The notes: generated by a model not told the origin, from the letters alone. Positions 47,689-57,868 are shown, counted from the first letter of the stretch. The stretch is DNA of 64,000 nt from Solimicrobium silvestre (GCF_002976435.1 NZ_PUGF01000021.1:26871-90870), one strand, 5' to 3'. Made by a program: numbers and translations.

Positions 47689-48588
47689 ATGCACAAATCC
47701 GCCAAGAGCCGCACCACGCATCCATTCAAAATTGAAGATCGTTTATTTGTCGCGCATGGTTTAAGTAGCCAGTTTTGGCAAGATATATATCACTACGCGA
47801 TGACGTCGAGCTGGCCGGTTTTTTTTGGTGCGTTTTCTCTGATGTTCGGCTCAATGAACGTATTTTTTGCCTGCCTGTATATGCTTGGCGATCATCCAAT
47901 CGGCAATTTATTTCCGAATGGATTTTGGGGTGCTTTTTTCTTTAGCGTAGAAACTCTGGCTACCGTTGGTTATGGTGACATGCATCCACAAACAGTATAT
48001 GGACATCTTGTTTCGACGATAGAAATTTTTATTGGAATGAGCGGTCTGGCGATGGTGACTGGCGTTATTTTTGCGCGTTTTTCGCTGCCAAAATCAAAGA
48101 TTTTATTCACCAAACATCCTGTCTCGCATATGCATGACAATCGCTACATGCTGTCGATCCGGATTGCCAATACCCGGCTCAATATTATTTCTGAAGCGTC
48201 GGCCAAGCTGCGTATGATGCGGCTCGAAACCACAGCGGAAAACACCAAATTCCTACGCCTTATTGACCTGCCGCTACAACGATCACAGCATCCGCTGTTT
48301 ACGTTGGGCTGGAATTTATTTCATGAAATCAATGAAGACAGTCCGTTTTTTAATCTCAGTTCGGAAGAAATGGAACGCGATCAAGTCAGGCTGATTTTAA
48401 GTCTGGAAGGCATAGACGACACCACCAGCCAAGCGATACGAGCACATCATATTTATTCACATGACAAAATTCGCCTGCATCATCGCTATGTGGACATTCA
48501 TTATCAAGACGCCGATCTGGTCAGCCATGTTGATTACGCACGCTTTCATGAGATAGTACCCATGCCGCAAGCGGCAGAAAAAAACTAA
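47689..48588 (+). CDS. KirBac-type inward rectifier potassium channel
   Basis: A 299-residue tetrameric channel subunit. It has an N-terminal slide helix region, outer helix (FFGAFSLMFGSMNVFFACLYM), pore helix and the K+ selectivity filter TLATVGYGDM (about residue 91), and inner helix (SGLAMVTGVIFARFSLPK). The cytoplasmic immunoglobulin-like C-terminal domain follows, with RIANTRLNIISEASAKLRMM and the late HHRYVDIHYQDADLV. All parts of the prokaryotic Kir architecture are present. I start at ATG 47689; an in-frame TTG lies 6 bp upstream. The stop codon abuts the convergent DUF3025 gene. Confidence 0.9.
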   Translation: MHKSAKSRTTHPFKIEDRLFVAHGLSSQFWQDIYHYAMTSSWPVFFGAFSLMFGSMNVFFACLYMLGDHPIGNLFPNGFWGAFFFSVETLATVGYGDMHPQTVYGHLVSTIEIFIGMSGLAMVTGVIFARFSLPKSKILFTKHPVSHMHDNRYMLSIRIANTRLNIISEASAKLRMMRLETTAENTKFLRLIDLPLQRSQHPLFTLGWNLFHEINEDSPFFNLSSEEMERDQVRLILSLEGIDDTTSQAIRAHHIYSHDKIRLHHRYVDIHYQDADLVSHVDYARFHEIVPMPQAAEKN

Positions 48589-49410
48589 TTATTTTCTTTG
48601 CCGCTCTGGGCGAAAAACGTGCGGATCTGCATAAAACTCAGCAGTTTGATCCGGCCACCAGCCCGGCACGCCGAGCACTGGCAACGGTGAAAAAGCGGTG
48701 GGCAGCAACTCTTGTTGCTGTAGTTGCGCGGCAATTTGTTGATCTAATTCGGCACGCTGTTCAACAGCGCTTAACTCATGAAAATTCGGCGACACCCAGC
48801 ACACCAGCGTATGCGCCGTGATTGCCTTATAAGGCCGCACCAATTTTTCCATGATGGCGTGCCCGAATAAAAACACGTGAGCGTGTTTCATAAACTGCTG
48901 GCGTTGCTCTACAAATAATTGACTCCATTGATGCGTACGCAAAGCCTGCACAATGGCACGCCCTTCCAGCGTATCAGTCACCGCCAACAGCGCGGCATTT
49001 TCATCAAATAAAGTCGCCGCATCGCGTGCTGCACCGCGTGATTTACCTACACCTAAACTTGCAATCTGCGCAGCTTGCAAGGCATTTAACTGGACTTTAA
49101 TACGTGGAAAAGCCAGCCAGACCAAAGCGTTAAAAAAGTCATGCAGATTATCTCGGGTTGGCACCAAACCCGTTGCACCGATATGCGCCTCATAAGAAAC
49201 GCCAGCGGGTAAATCTTGCTGTGCAGTGAAGTTAATTGGGAGGCCTGCATGATTACGAAGGCTTAATTTTTTTGCCTGCAGATTCAGCGCGTCGCGCCAC
49301 TGTTGAGCCGCGACGATTTCACCACTAACGGCGCGCACCGAATCCAGCCAGGGTGCGCACCAATCTACACCTTCATCGATGTTAAACACTAGACTCAAGC
49401 AACTTTCCAT
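48589..49410 (-). CDS. DUF3025 family protein
   Basis: A 273-residue soluble protein of the DUF3025 family, common in betaproteobacteria beside pyrC. Typical segments are [60 protein letters not shown] and [19 protein letters not shown]. Function is unknown. Its start overlaps the end of pyrC by 16 bp, so it is translated from the same message. Confidence 0.85.
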   Translation of the reverse strand: MESCLSLVFNIDEGVDWCAPWLDSVRAVSGEIVAAQQWRDALNLQAKKLSLRNHAGLPINFTAQQDLPAGVSYEAHIGATGLVPTRDNLHDFFNALVWLAFPRIKVQLNALQAAQIASLGVGKSRGAARDAATLFDENAALLAVTDTLEGRAIVQALRTHQWSQLFVEQRQQFMKHAHVFLFGHAIMEKLVRPYKAITAHTLVCWVSPNFHELSAVEQRAELDQQIAAQLQQQELLPTAFSPLPVLGVPGWWPDQTAEFYADPHVFRPERQRK

Positions 49411-50453
49411 TGCAAAGTTTCACCTGCATTGAGCGGTACCACAGTAGCATTTGCCAGCGGCAGTTCTTCAGGCATTGTCCAGCTAGTGCGCTGTAAAGTA
49501 AGCTTATCCAGATTAACCGGCAATTGATAAAAGGCCGGGCCAAACAGGCTGGCAAAGCCTTCCAGCTTATCGAGCGCGCCCGCCTGATCAAACGCTTGCG
49601 CGTAGAGTTCCATCGCATGCAAGGCGGTATAACAACCAGCGCAACCGCAGGCGTTTTCTTTAGCGCCTTTGGCGTGTGGCGCGGAATCGGTACCTAAGAA
49701 AAAACGCGGATTGCCTGAAATAGCGGCGTCCACCAATGCCAAGCGATGCGTTTCACGTTTCAACACTGGCAAACAATAGTAGTGCGGGCGGATGCCGCCC
49801 TTAAAGATTTCATTACGGTTGTACAGCAAATGATGCGCGGTAATAGTAGCGGCAATTTGTCCGCTGGCAGTACGCACATAGTCCGCCGCTTGAGCGGTGG
49901 TGATGTGCTCAAACACCACCTTGAGTTCCGGCATATCGGCACGCAACGGCTGCATAACGCGTTCAATAAATACCGCTTCGCGATCAAACAAATCTACCGT
50001 TGGATCAGTGACTTCACCATGCACTAAAAACGGCATGCCGCATTCTTGCATTGCTTCCAACGTGGGATAGCACAAACGCAAATCGGTGACGCCCGCATCG
50101 GAATTGGTCGTGGCTCCGGCTGGATATAACTTGACTGCATGAATCAAACCGCTGTCTTTAGCGCGGCGAATTTCATCCGGCGAGGTGTTGTTGGTGAGGT
50201 AGAGCGTCATCAACGGTTCAAATTGCATGCCAGCGGGCAGTGCCGCCAAAATGCGTTCGCGATATGCCAAGGCTTGCGCTGTGGTCGTCACCGGTGGTTT
50301 TAAATTTGGCATCACAATCGCGCGGCCAAACTGGCGGGCGGTGTGCGGTAGTACGCTGGCTAATACCTCATCATCACGCAGGTGCAAATGCCAGTCGTCT
50401 GGGCGGGTGATGGTGATTGAATTAACAACGGAGGAAGATTGATTAACTGACAT
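49395..50453 (-). CDS. pyrC: Dihydroorotase PyrC
   Basis: Zinc enzyme closing carbamoyl-aspartate to dihydroorotate in pyrimidine synthesis. The 352-residue length fits the E. coli-type (class II) enzyme. WHLHLRDDE supplies the HxH metal ligands, [18 protein letters not shown] the carboxylated lysine, LVHGEVTD and [12 protein letters not shown] later histidines, and [15 protein letters not shown] the catalytic aspartate. It is followed by, and overlaps, the DUF3025 gene. A perfect 10-bp hairpin lies in the spacer upstream. Confidence 0.96.
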   Translation of the reverse strand: MSVNQSSSVVNSITITRPDDWHLHLRDDEVLASVLPHTARQFGRAIVMPNLKPPVTTTAQALAYRERILAALPAGMQFEPLMTLYLTNNTSPDEIRRAKDSGLIHAVKLYPAGATTNSDAGVTDLRLCYPTLEAMQECGMPFLVHGEVTDPTVDLFDREAVFIERVMQPLRADMPELKVVFEHITTAQAADYVRTASGQIAATITAHHLLYNRNEIFKGGIRPHYYCLPVLKRETHRLALVDAAISGNPRFFLGTDSAPHAKGAKENACGCAGCYTALHAMELYAQAFDQAGALDKLEGFASLFGPAFYQLPVNLDKLTLQRTSWTMPEELPLANATVVPLNAGETLQWKVA

Positions 50454-50491
50454 GGCGCATTCGCATAGTTCATGGGAAAACGCTATTTTAC

Positions 50492-50516
50492 CTCAGAGGG
50501 ATTGCCTCCCTCTGAG
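50492..50516. other. Perfect hairpin between gdhA and pyrC
   Basis: CTCAGAGGGA and TCCCTCTGAG are 10-bp complements around TTGCC. On the minus strand it follows gdhA but has no T-tract, so intrinsic termination is doubtful; TAAAAT right after it could be a -10 box for pyrC. Confidence 0.5.
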
Positions 50517-50547
50517 AAACATCTATTGGCAAATACTGCCAAACTAC

Positions 50548-51834
50548 TTATGGATACAAACCACGCATTTCACGCGCTTGCAGCACGCGTGTGCAGCCGA
50601 TTAAAAACGCGGCGGTACGTAAAGACACTTCTTTATCTACAGAGACTTGGCGAACAGCGTTAAATGCTTCCGTCATGATGCGGGTCAAGCGTGAATTGAT
50701 TTCGTCTTCGCTCCAGAAATAGCTGGAAAAATCTTGCACCCATTCAAAATAACTGACCGTAACACCACCGGCATTAGCCAACACGTCAGGCACGACTAAC
50801 ACGCCTTTGGCGTGCAAAATATCATCGGCTTGTGGTGTTGTTGGACCATTTGCGCCTTCCAAAATAATTTTGGCGCGAATACGATGTGCGTTGGTTTCAG
50901 TGATTTGCTGCTCTAACGCGGCTGGAATCATGATGTCGCAATCAACATCCCAGAAATTATCACGGCTCATTTTTTCTTCCGAACCAGAGAAGCCAACTAC
51001 GCTACCGAATTCAGCCACATGCGCCAACAATTTAGGAACATTCAATCCATTGGAATGAAATACCGTACCAGCGTGATCTTGCACCGCTACGATTTTTGCA
51101 CCAGCTTCAGCAAACAACTTGGCAGAGATACCGCCCACATTACCAAAACCCTGCACCGCAATTTTAGCGCCTTCAATGTTTAAACCGATGGTGTGTGCCG
51201 CAGCAGAACCGACCACATAGACACCGCGCCCGGTTGCTTCACGACGCCCTAAACTACCGCCCAAAGAAATTGGTTTGCCAGTAACAACGCCGGTTGCCGT
51301 AGCGCCTTCATTCATAGAATAAGTATCCATCATCCACGCCATGGTTTGTTCATTGGTGTTGACGTCTGGTGCCGGAATATCTTTATTTGGTCCGATAATG
51401 ATGCCGATTTCGCTGGTATAACGGCGTGTCATCCGTTGTAATTCGCCTTGCGACAACGTTTTTGGATCAACCCGAATACCGCCTTTAGCGCCGCCGTATG
51501 GCACGTTTACTGCTGCGTTTTTAATCGTCATCCATGCCGATAACGCCATTACTTCGGAGAGCGTGACGTTTTGATGAAAGCGTACGCCGCCTTTACCAGG
51601 GCCGCGTGATGTATTGTGCTGAACCCGATAACCTTCAAAATGCGCGATCGTGCCGTTATCACGTTCGATAGGTACGTCAACCACCAAAATACGTTTTGGC
51701 CGTTTGAGCGTTTCTACCCAGCGTGATAACGAACCTAAATACGGTGTAACGCGCTCAATTTGAGTGAGGTAATCGCCCCAAGGGCCAATTTCATGCGGAG
51801 TTAAATAAGAAGGTACTTCGTGCTGAGGGATCAT
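50548..51834 (-). CDS. gdhA: Glutamate dehydrogenase
   Basis: Reversible oxidative deamination of glutamate to 2-oxoglutarate and ammonia. The 428 residues show the substrate-binding [11 protein letters not shown], the catalytic lysine region [13 protein letters not shown], the [17 protein letters not shown] segment, the nucleotide-binding [19 protein letters not shown], and [10 protein letters not shown]. By length and sequence it belongs to the roughly 420-residue Glu/Leu/Phe/Val dehydrogenase group common in Burkholderiales. Cofactor preference is not certain from reading alone. The gene appears monocistronic. Confidence 0.94.
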   Translation of the reverse strand: MIPQHEVPSYLTPHEIGPWGDYLTQIERVTPYLGSLSRWVETLKRPKRILVVDVPIERDNGTIAHFEGYRVQHNTSRGPGKGGVRFHQNVTLSEVMALSAWMTIKNAAVNVPYGGAKGGIRVDPKTLSQGELQRMTRRYTSEIGIIIGPNKDIPAPDVNTNEQTMAWMMDTYSMNEGATATGVVTGKPISLGGSLGRREATGRGVYVVGSAAAHTIGLNIEGAKIAVQGFGNVGGISAKLFAEAGAKIVAVQDHAGTVFHSNGLNVPKLLAHVAEFGSVVGFSGSEEKMSRDNFWDVDCDIMIPAALEQQITETNAHRIRAKIILEGANGPTTPQADDILHAKGVLVVPDVLANAGGVTVSYFEWVQDFSSYFWSEDEINSRLTRIMTEAFNAVRQVSVDKEVSLRTAAFLIGCTRVLQAREMRGLYP

Positions 51835-51994
51835 TTCGGGCTTCCTGGGTCGTTGATTTGGTTATTTGGTTGAGTCAAAATCAAGACGCCACAATAGCGA
51901 TTAGGCTCGCCAGTGGCTAATGCTTTGTTTGCATAAATCTATAAGATAAATGCATAGATGCTTTTAAAATAATTTCACAACTTGCATTTAATGC

Positions 51995-53320
51995 TTAATG
52001 TGACGTGGCACGCCGGACTTTATGCAAAGCATCGTCCAACACATCAAACGAGATCGAACCTAGTGCTAGCCGTAATGCATGCGGAACATTCGGCGTAACA
52101 GCAAACGGTTCAGCCGTCGTCACCAAGACCCCTACGCGCTCCAGATCGGCCGCGACTTGATCGGAGCGTAACTCCTCCGGCAATTCCAGCCAGAGATAAT
52201 ACGAAGATGGATGCGCCACTATCTTGCATCCTCGCAGGATACGGCGCGCCAGGTTTTGGCGCTGCCTTGCATCTTGCCGTTTTTGATCCTCAAGTAAATC
52301 AACGGCTCCAGACTCGATCCAATTACAGGCCAACATGACCATGAGCGATGGTGTGCTCCAGGTCGACACCCGGATGGCGTGCTCAAGTGCTGGCATCAAG
52401 TTCAACGGTGCCGCAATAATGCCAATACGCAGACCCGATGCGACACTTTTCGATAGGCCGGACACATACACGGTACGCAGTGGCGCATAGGTAAACACCG
52501 GTGGCGGAGCCGGTTCGGCGAGAAAAGCGTAAGCCCCATCCTCGATGATCAAAAAATTGTATTGGTCAGCCAGCTTGGCAAGACGAACCCGGTCTTGCTT
52601 AGACATCACGTAGCCTAAGGGGTTGTGCATCGTCGGCATCGTGTAGATCGCACGTACTGGACGCTTTTTACACAGTGCTGCCAGCGCATCCAGATTAATA
52701 GCACCATTGGCATGCGGCAGAGATTCCAGATCAAGACGATATGTGTGCGCAAGTGCCTTCATTCCCGGATAAGTCAACGCATCAATAGCGAGTATATCGC
52801 CCGGTTTTAGTAACCCCATTACCGTCACAGCCAAGCCTTGCTGCGCACCGTTGACAAGTAAAATCTGTTCACCGGCAACGCGAATTCCGCGATTGCGTAT
52901 ATGCTTAGCAACTGTCTGCCGCTCGTGCGGACGCCCTCCTTGCGGCGCAGAATGCAGCAAGGCATCCAAATCACCCGAAGACGCAATATAGCGCAAGCCG
53001 TCACGCAGCATTTCCGCTTGGCCCGGTAGAGATGGATAGTTAAAAGTGAGATCTACCGCGCCAGACCTGATCGAATGCTGCTCCAGCCCCAAGCCGCGCG
53101 GCAATGAAGTGTCACGCACAAACGTACCCCTGCCGACCTCCCTCACAATCAACCCAATGGCTTCGAGTTCTGCATAGACTCGCGATGCCGTTGCTAAGGC
53201 AATGTGGTGCTCCTTCATTACTTCACGGATAGTCGGTAACTGAAAACCAGGGCGAAAATCACCCTGACGAATGCGGATTGCAATGCCATCGACGATGGAT
53301 TTGTAGCGAGCTTGAGCCAT
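51995..53320 (-). CDS. MocR/PdxR-type regulator (GntR HTH fused to aminotransferase-like domain)
   Basis: A 441-residue regulator. Residues 1-75 are a GntR winged helix (FQLPTIREVMKEHHIALATASRVY). The rest is a fold type I aminotransferase-like domain that binds PLP at the lysine of VYVSGLSKSVASGLRIG, with YTMPTMHNPLGYVM and LLVNGAQQGLAVTVMGL upstream. Such proteins sense PLP or amino compounds. It is divergent from the LysE-type exporter, with 85 bp between the start codons, so that exporter is its likely target. Confidence 0.88.
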   Translation of the reverse strand: MAQARYKSIVDGIAIRIRQGDFRPGFQLPTIREVMKEHHIALATASRVYAELEAIGLIVREVGRGTFVRDTSLPRGLGLEQHSIRSGAVDLTFNYPSLPGQAEMLRDGLRYIASSGDLDALLHSAPQGGRPHERQTVAKHIRNRGIRVAGEQILLVNGAQQGLAVTVMGLLKPGDILAIDALTYPGMKALAHTYRLDLESLPHANGAINLDALAALCKKRPVRAIYTMPTMHNPLGYVMSKQDRVRLAKLADQYNFLIIEDGAYAFLAEPAPPPVFTYAPLRTVYVSGLSKSVASGLRIGIIAAPLNLMPALEHAIRVSTWSTPSLMVMLACNWIESGAVDLLEDQKRQDARQRQNLARRILRGCKIVAHPSSYYLWLELPEELRSDQVAADLERVGVLVTTAEPFAVTPNVPHALRLALGSISFDVLDDALHKVRRATSH

Positions 53321-53405
53321 GGTTTGTATCTAGAACAATTATTTTACTGTACCAGATGTGCAGGCTACACTGGCCACTTCATTAACGCAAACAATAGTGC
53401 TAAAC

Positions 53406-54032
53406 ATGATTGAATTCACCACCCTTGCGGCGTTTTGTATTGCAGTGTTACTCCTACTTTTATCGCCGGGACCGAACATGGCTTTTGTCATGGCCCACGG
53501 CGTTAGCTATGGACTACGCGGTGGCGCTGCCGCTTCGTTCGGCATCGGCGTGGCGGACCTGGTTCTTACCGCGCTAACAGCCACCGGCATCACCGCCATG
53601 GTAGCCGCCTGGCCGCCTGCATTCGACCTCATCCGATACGCCGGCGCAGTGTACCTGCTGTGGATGGCATACAAAGCGCTACAACACCCGCGTGGCTCAG
53701 TTGAATCCGTGGCGGCGCAGACCTCGTTGCAATCGATCTTCGTTCGCTCCATGATCAACAGCCTGCTTAATCCAAAAGCTCTATTGTTTTTCATGGTGTT
53801 CCTACCCCAATTCGTTGACCAGAGTAAGGGTTCTGTTGCGCTACAACTGATTGTACTGGGCTGCGTACTCACCGTAATCAGCACCGTATTTCATACGCTG
53901 CTTGGAACCTTTGGCAGTTCAATCCGGCTCTTCTTGTCACGACATTCGTATGCTGCCAGACTACAGCCATATGGACTCGCGACGGTTCTGCTGTTACTGG
54001 CATTCAGGCTAGCCTTTATGCGCCGCCCATAA
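53406..54032 (+). CDS. LysE/RhtB-family amino acid exporter
   Basis: A 208-residue inner-membrane exporter. The first helix AAFCIAVLLLLLSPGPNMAF contains the family hallmark SPGPN, followed by GLRGGAAASFGIGVADLVLT and RSMINSLLNPKALLFFMVFL, both typical of the LysE fold. I start at ATG 53406, since an in-frame start at 53358 adds residues before the first helix with no ribosome-binding site. The divergent MocR-type gene probably controls it. The next gene is 16 bp downstream. Confidence 0.88.
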   Translation: MIEFTTLAAFCIAVLLLLLSPGPNMAFVMAHGVSYGLRGGAAASFGIGVADLVLTALTATGITAMVAAWPPAFDLIRYAGAVYLLWMAYKALQHPRGSVESVAAQTSLQSIFVRSMINSLLNPKALLFFMVFLPQFVDQSKGSVALQLIVLGCVLTVISTVFHTLLGTFGSSIRLFLSRHSYAARLQPYGLATVLLLLAFRLAFMRRP

Positions 54033-54048
54033 ATTAAAAAGTCTTTAT

Positions 54049-54387
54049 ATGTATATTGCCGCATTCATTTACAAGCCCAGCCAGATCGACCAGGAATTCA
54101 ATCGCCTGAGCACTATCATCGGCGAAATTGCGCACAGCATTCCTGGCTTTATCGGAGCCGAATCCTGGCGATCCATGGATGGTTTATTGGTCAATGCCAG
54201 CTATTATTGGCGCGACCAAGAATCATTACGCGCGTTTGCCACGCATCCCCAACATCTGGATGCCAAGCGTCAATACCGCAAGTGGTACGAGGGGTATCAT
54301 GTCGTGGTGTCAAAGGTGGAACGCGCTTATGGTGATGGGTCAATCAAACACTTTATACAAGACAGTCGCCAGCATCATGAGAACTGA
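54049..54387 (+). CDS. Antibiotic biosynthesis monooxygenase-like (ABM fold) small protein
   Basis: A 112-residue protein with a dimeric ferredoxin-like barrel pattern: IAAFIYKPSQIDQEFNRL, IAHSIPGFIGAESWRSMDG, LLVNASYYWRDQESLRAFAT and HLDAKRQYRKWYEGYHVVVS. The fold occurs in heme or quinone monooxygenases and in proteins with no known reaction. It lies 16 bp after the LysE exporter, so probably the same transcript, which may link it to removal of a toxic metabolite. Confidence 0.78.
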   Translation: MYIAAFIYKPSQIDQEFNRLSTIIGEIAHSIPGFIGAESWRSMDGLLVNASYYWRDQESLRAFATHPQHLDAKRQYRKWYEGYHVVVSKVERAYGDGSIKHFIQDSRQHHEN

Positions 54388-54418
54388 AGATCGGTAGCAA
54401 AGTGTTTCAGTGCGTATT

Positions 54419-55357
54419 TCAGCGCCGTTTTTTTGCATCATGCTGATGCATTAAAAATTCCCACAAGCGGTTCACCAGTGGCTTCCCGGGGCGTTGCGCA
54501 GAAGGACGTTCGCGATACAGACGAATTTCCATTTCAACTTCCCAGCTCGCCACACCATTGTCGGCTCGCGCTAACTGCTTGCGCTTGAGTTCACGCGCTA
54601 CCGATGATTCAGGTAAAAATGCGATGCCGCGACCTTCTAGGGCCATCATTTTCAAGCCTTCTGCCATGTCGGTTTCGTAGCATTTATCCAAATGCATCGG
54701 CGTTGGCGTGTCGGACAAAATCACGTCCACCATACGGTCTAAATATGCATTATTAGCGTAGGCTAAAAATGGCAAAGGGTTTTCACTATCACCCGGCAAA
54801 ATAAAATCAGGCACACCATGTGCGTCACAACGTGCATACGCACGCAACGCTTCCACGCCCATCACCATCATTTCATATTGACTATGGTCAAGCTGCAACG
54901 GTTGGCGCGGATGGTGATAACACAACATTAAGTCGCAACCGCCTTCCACCAGAGCCATTACGGCATCATGCACATTCAAGGCCAGTAAGCGTGAATTTAA
55001 GTGGCCGAAACTACTTTCCAACTGAGTCAGCCATTTCGGCATATAAGTAAGCGACAGCGTATGCGGCACCGCAAAATCAACAACGGTTTGCTGCGTGCTG
55101 CGCTTATTACGCATCAAAGCCCGTGCATTGCTGATTTGCCCCAGCATTTCTATCGCCTGCTCATAAAAAACTTCGCCAGCTGAAGTGAGTTTGGTTGGGT
55201 AGGAAGTGCGATCAATTAAATCCGCACCCAACCAGGCTTCCAGCGATTGAATGCGGCGAGAAAATGCCGGCTGGGTTACGTGCCGTAATTCTGCCGAGCG
55301 GCTGAAGCTATGCGTTTCTGCCAGTGAAATAAAATCTTCCAACCATTTAGTATCCAT
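54419..55357 (-). CDS. LysR-family transcriptional regulator
   Basis: A 312-residue regulator. The N-terminal winged helix reads WLEDFISLAETHSFSRSAEL, then QPAFSRRIQSLEAWLGADLI, and the linker helix LTSAGEVFYEQAIEML. The C-terminal domain is the periplasmic-binding-like effector domain (GGCDLMLCYHHP, GIAFLPESSV). The effector is unknown. It converges on the ABM-like gene and does not sit divergent from an obvious target; upstream is a MITE-like element. Confidence 0.9.
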   Translation of the reverse strand: MDTKWLEDFISLAETHSFSRSAELRHVTQPAFSRRIQSLEAWLGADLIDRTSYPTKLTSAGEVFYEQAIEMLGQISNARALMRNKRSTQQTVVDFAVPHTLSLTYMPKWLTQLESSFGHLNSRLLALNVHDAVMALVEGGCDLMLCYHHPRQPLQLDHSQYEMMVMGVEALRAYARCDAHGVPDFILPGDSENPLPFLAYANNAYLDRMVDVILSDTPTPMHLDKCYETDMAEGLKMMALEGRGIAFLPESSVARELKRKQLARADNGVASWEVEMEIRLYRERPSAQRPGKPLVNRLWEFLMHQHDAKKRR

Positions 55358-55396
55358 TATTATTTTTACTCAGCAAATTCAGGTGCATCAGGGGCA

Positions 55397-55545
55397 GAGA
55401 CTGTGTAAAAACACAAAATTAATTTACACCCGAAAAAATCGGCCTCTTAAAACACGCTCTATTCAATTTTTTCGACGCAGGGAATGATCTCCCTACCCAT
55501 GATTTTTCAGAAAAAGTTGGAAATTTTTTGTTTTTACACAGTCTC
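55397..55545. mobile_element. 149-bp MITE-like element with 17-bp terminal inverted repeats
   Basis: The left end GAGACTGTGTAAAAACA (55397-55413) and right end TGTTTTTACACAGTCTC (55529-55545) are perfect inverted copies. GGCA immediately precedes the left end (55393-55396) and immediately follows the right end (55546-55549), which looks like a 4-bp target-site duplication. There is no transposase inside. The right end supplies the last three codons and the stop of the ABC transporter gene read on the minus strand. The family is not assigned. Confidence 0.75.
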
Positions 55546-57393
55546 GGCAGATTCCGACCACAATTCCAGCTCAGGATGTGCTTGCTGGCGCGCCCACATT
55601 TGCGCGTACACGTGATCTTTTTCCAGTAGTTCGGCATGCGTGCCGCTTTCCACAATCCGTCCATGTTCCATCACTATAATTTGTGCAGCATCCGCGATGG
55701 TGGAGAGTCGATGCGCAATCACCAAACTAGTACGACCTTTCGCAATTTCTTTGAGTTGAGTTTGAATGGCTTGTTCCGATTTTGAATCTAGCGCAGAAGT
55801 CGCTTCATCAAAAATTAAAATCGCCGGATTCTTTAACACTGTGCGCGCAATCGCTACCCGTTGTTTTTCGCCGCCCGATAATTTCAAACCGCGCTCACCC
55901 ACCATGGTTGCATAACCATCCGGCAGGCTTTGAATAAAGTCGTGAATATAGGCGGCCTGTGCAGCCGCCACAATTTCAGCGTGACTGGCACCGGGTTTTC
56001 CGTAGGCGATATTGTATTCAATCGTGTCATTAAACAGCACCGTATCTTGCGGCACAATGCCGATTGAAGCACGCAATGAGGCTTGCGTTATATCCCTGAT
56101 TTCTTGCCCGGCAATGCGAATACTACCGTGCTGGATATCGTAAAAACGGAATAGTAAACGTGCCAAGGTTGACTTACCAGAACCGCTGGCACCGACCACT
56201 GCCGTGGTCACTCCGGCTGGCATGACAAAAGACACTTGATGCAAAATTTGCCGATTGCTTTCATAACTAAAGTCAACCTGGTTAAACCTAATTTCAGGGC
56301 CAGCATGGTTACCAACTTGCAGCGGCGTGGCACTGTCGGCATCGGCAATTTCGCGGTGCTGGTCTAACAGTGAAAAGAGCTTTTCCATGTCGGCTAGACT
56401 CTGTTTAATTTCCCTATACAGAACACCTAAAAAATTAAGTGGCACATACAATTGCAGCATAAAACTATTCACTAAAACCAAATCACCCAATGTCATTTGA
56501 CCTGCGATAACACCCACGGTGGCGCGCCATAAAATCAAACTCACAGCGAGCGCAATAATCATCGATTGCCCGACGTTTAATAGCGATAACGAGGTTTGCG
56601 ATTTCACCGCCGCATTTTCATAATTCTGCAAACCGTGGTCATACCGCTGCGCTTCCATTTCTTCATTACCAAAATATTTTACGGTTTCATAATTGATGAT
56701 GGAATCAATTGCTTTGGTATTAGCTTTTGAATCCAGTTCATTCATCGTGCGACGAAAATGGGTGCGCCATTCGGTCACCGAAATGGTAAACGTAATGTAT
56801 AAAATCAAAGCGCAAAAAGTGATGATTGAAATCCAAATATCGTAGTGCAGCACCAAATAACCGAGCACCATGCCGATTTCGATTAAGGTCGGAAAAATAC
56901 TGAACAAGGCAAACGACACCAGCGAAGAAACTGCCCGCGTACCGCGCTCAATATCGCGCGTCATGCCACCGGTTTGGCGGTTTAAATGGAATCGCAGCGA
57001 CAAGCCATGCAAATGCCGGAACACTTGTAATGCAATCGTGCGCACTGCGCGTTGGGTGACGCGCGCAAACACAAATTCGCGCAATTCGGTAAATAGCGAA
57101 GTCGATAATCGCAACAACCCGTAGGCCAGTAAGATACCTAGCGGTAAAGCCAGAGCAGTCGTAGTGGCGTGGCCGGGCGTTAGCGGATTTAAGCTGTCGA
57201 TCAATTTTTTCAGCACGATAGGCACGGCAACCAGGCTCATTTTTGCCGTGACCAGACACACCAATGCTATGCAGACCCGCCATTTGTAGGCCCACAAATA
57301 CGGCAACAATGTTTTGATAGTTGCCCAATCATTACGAGTTGAAGAAGGCATATTGATATTCGAAAAAGATGCTGAAGGTGGTGAGCGCCGCAT
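55534..57393 (-). CDS. ABC exporter (ATM1/HMT-type) with fused membrane and ATPase domains
   Basis: Half-transporter of 619 residues. Six membrane helices span residues about 35-320. The ATPase domain has Walker A (VGASGSGKSTLARLLFRF, about residue 400), Q-loop, signature KLSGGEKQRVAIARTVL and Walker B (PAILIFDEATSALDSKSE). The ATM1-like class exports glutathione or metal-related compounds. I choose ATG 57393; a longer frame to 57537 would overlap the divergent thioesterase, and ATG 57351 is also possible. The last residues (ETV) and stop codon come from the inverted repeat of a MITE-like insertion, so the original C-terminus has changed, but the ATPase domain is intact. Confidence 0.9.
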   Translation of the reverse strand: MRRSPPSASFSNINMPSSTRNDWATIKTLLPYLWAYKWRVCIALVCLVTAKMSLVAVPIVLKKLIDSLNPLTPGHATTTALALPLGILLAYGLLRLSTSLFTELREFVFARVTQRAVRTIALQVFRHLHGLSLRFHLNRQTGGMTRDIERGTRAVSSLVSFALFSIFPTLIEIGMVLGYLVLHYDIWISIITFCALILYITFTISVTEWRTHFRRTMNELDSKANTKAIDSIINYETVKYFGNEEMEAQRYDHGLQNYENAAVKSQTSLSLLNVGQSMIIALAVSLILWRATVGVIAGQMTLGDLVLVNSFMLQLYVPLNFLGVLYREIKQSLADMEKLFSLLDQHREIADADSATPLQVGNHAGPEIRFNQVDFSYESNRQILHQVSFVMPAGVTTAVVGASGSGKSTLARLLFRFYDIQHGSIRIAGQEIRDITQASLRASIGIVPQDTVLFNDTIEYNIAYGKPGASHAEIVAAAQAAYIHDFIQSLPDGYATMVGERGLKLSGGEKQRVAIARTVLKNPAILIFDEATSALDSKSEQAIQTQLKEIAKGRTSLVIAHRLSTIADAAQIIVMEHGRIVESGTHAELLEKDHVYAQMWARQQAHPELELWSESAETV

Positions 57394-57448
57394 GGGAGAA
57401 TAATCTATAATTTTGGTTACCCAATTGTAACGCTTACCAGGAAATAAA

Positions 57449-57868
57449 ATGAACACATCCAACAATCCATCGACACAAACTCCGCTGCCTTCGCGCATGC
57501 CGCAGTTGCGTGTCATGCCGATGCCGGCAGATGCCAATATTCACGGCGACGTATTCGGCGGCTGGATTATGGCGCAAGTCGATATTGCCGGTGCGATTCC
57601 TGCCGCACGACGCAGCAACGGGCGTGTTGCCACGATTGCAGTGAATTCGTTTCTATTCAAACAACCGGTATTTGTCGGCGATTTGCTGTCTTTTTACGCG
57701 GATGTGGTTAAAGTCGGCCGTACTTCCATCACTATTTCGGTTGAAGTGTATGCGGAACGCAATCGTTTGGAAGCGGATACCGTTAAAGTGACTGAGGCAA
57801 TGCTGACCTATGTTGCGACCGACGATGATAGAAAACCGCGGATCATTCCTGATTTGGTGACGTTGTAA
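57449..57868 (+). CDS. Acyl-CoA thioesterase (hotdog fold, YciA-like)
   Basis: A 139-residue hotdog-fold thioesterase hydrolysing acyl-CoA. It shows LRVMPMPADANIHGDVFGGWI, including the catalytic Asp of the N-x-x-G-D-x-F-G-G pattern, MAQVDIAGAIPAARR, then FLFKQPVFVGDLLSFYADVV and VGRTSITISVEVYAER. TATAAT at 57406-57411 is a plausible -10 for this gene in the spacer shared with the divergent ABC exporter. Confidence 0.9.
   Translation: MNTSNNPSTQTPLPSRMPQLRVMPMPADANIHGDVFGGWIMAQVDIAGAIPAARRSNGRVATIAVNSFLFKQPVFVGDLLSFYADVVKVGRTSITISVEVYAERNRLEADTVKVTEAMLTYVATDDDRKPRIIPDLVTL

Noticed and set aside
55419..55664. 81-codon minus-strand frame at the end of the ABC transporter gene
   Set aside because: Runs out of frame across the transporter's C-terminus into the MITE-like element; not a real gene.
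57394..57537. Longer N-terminus for the ABC exporter (start at 57537)
   Set aside because: Would overlap the divergent thioesterase gene and its likely promoter; the extra residues are not membrane- or ATPase-like.
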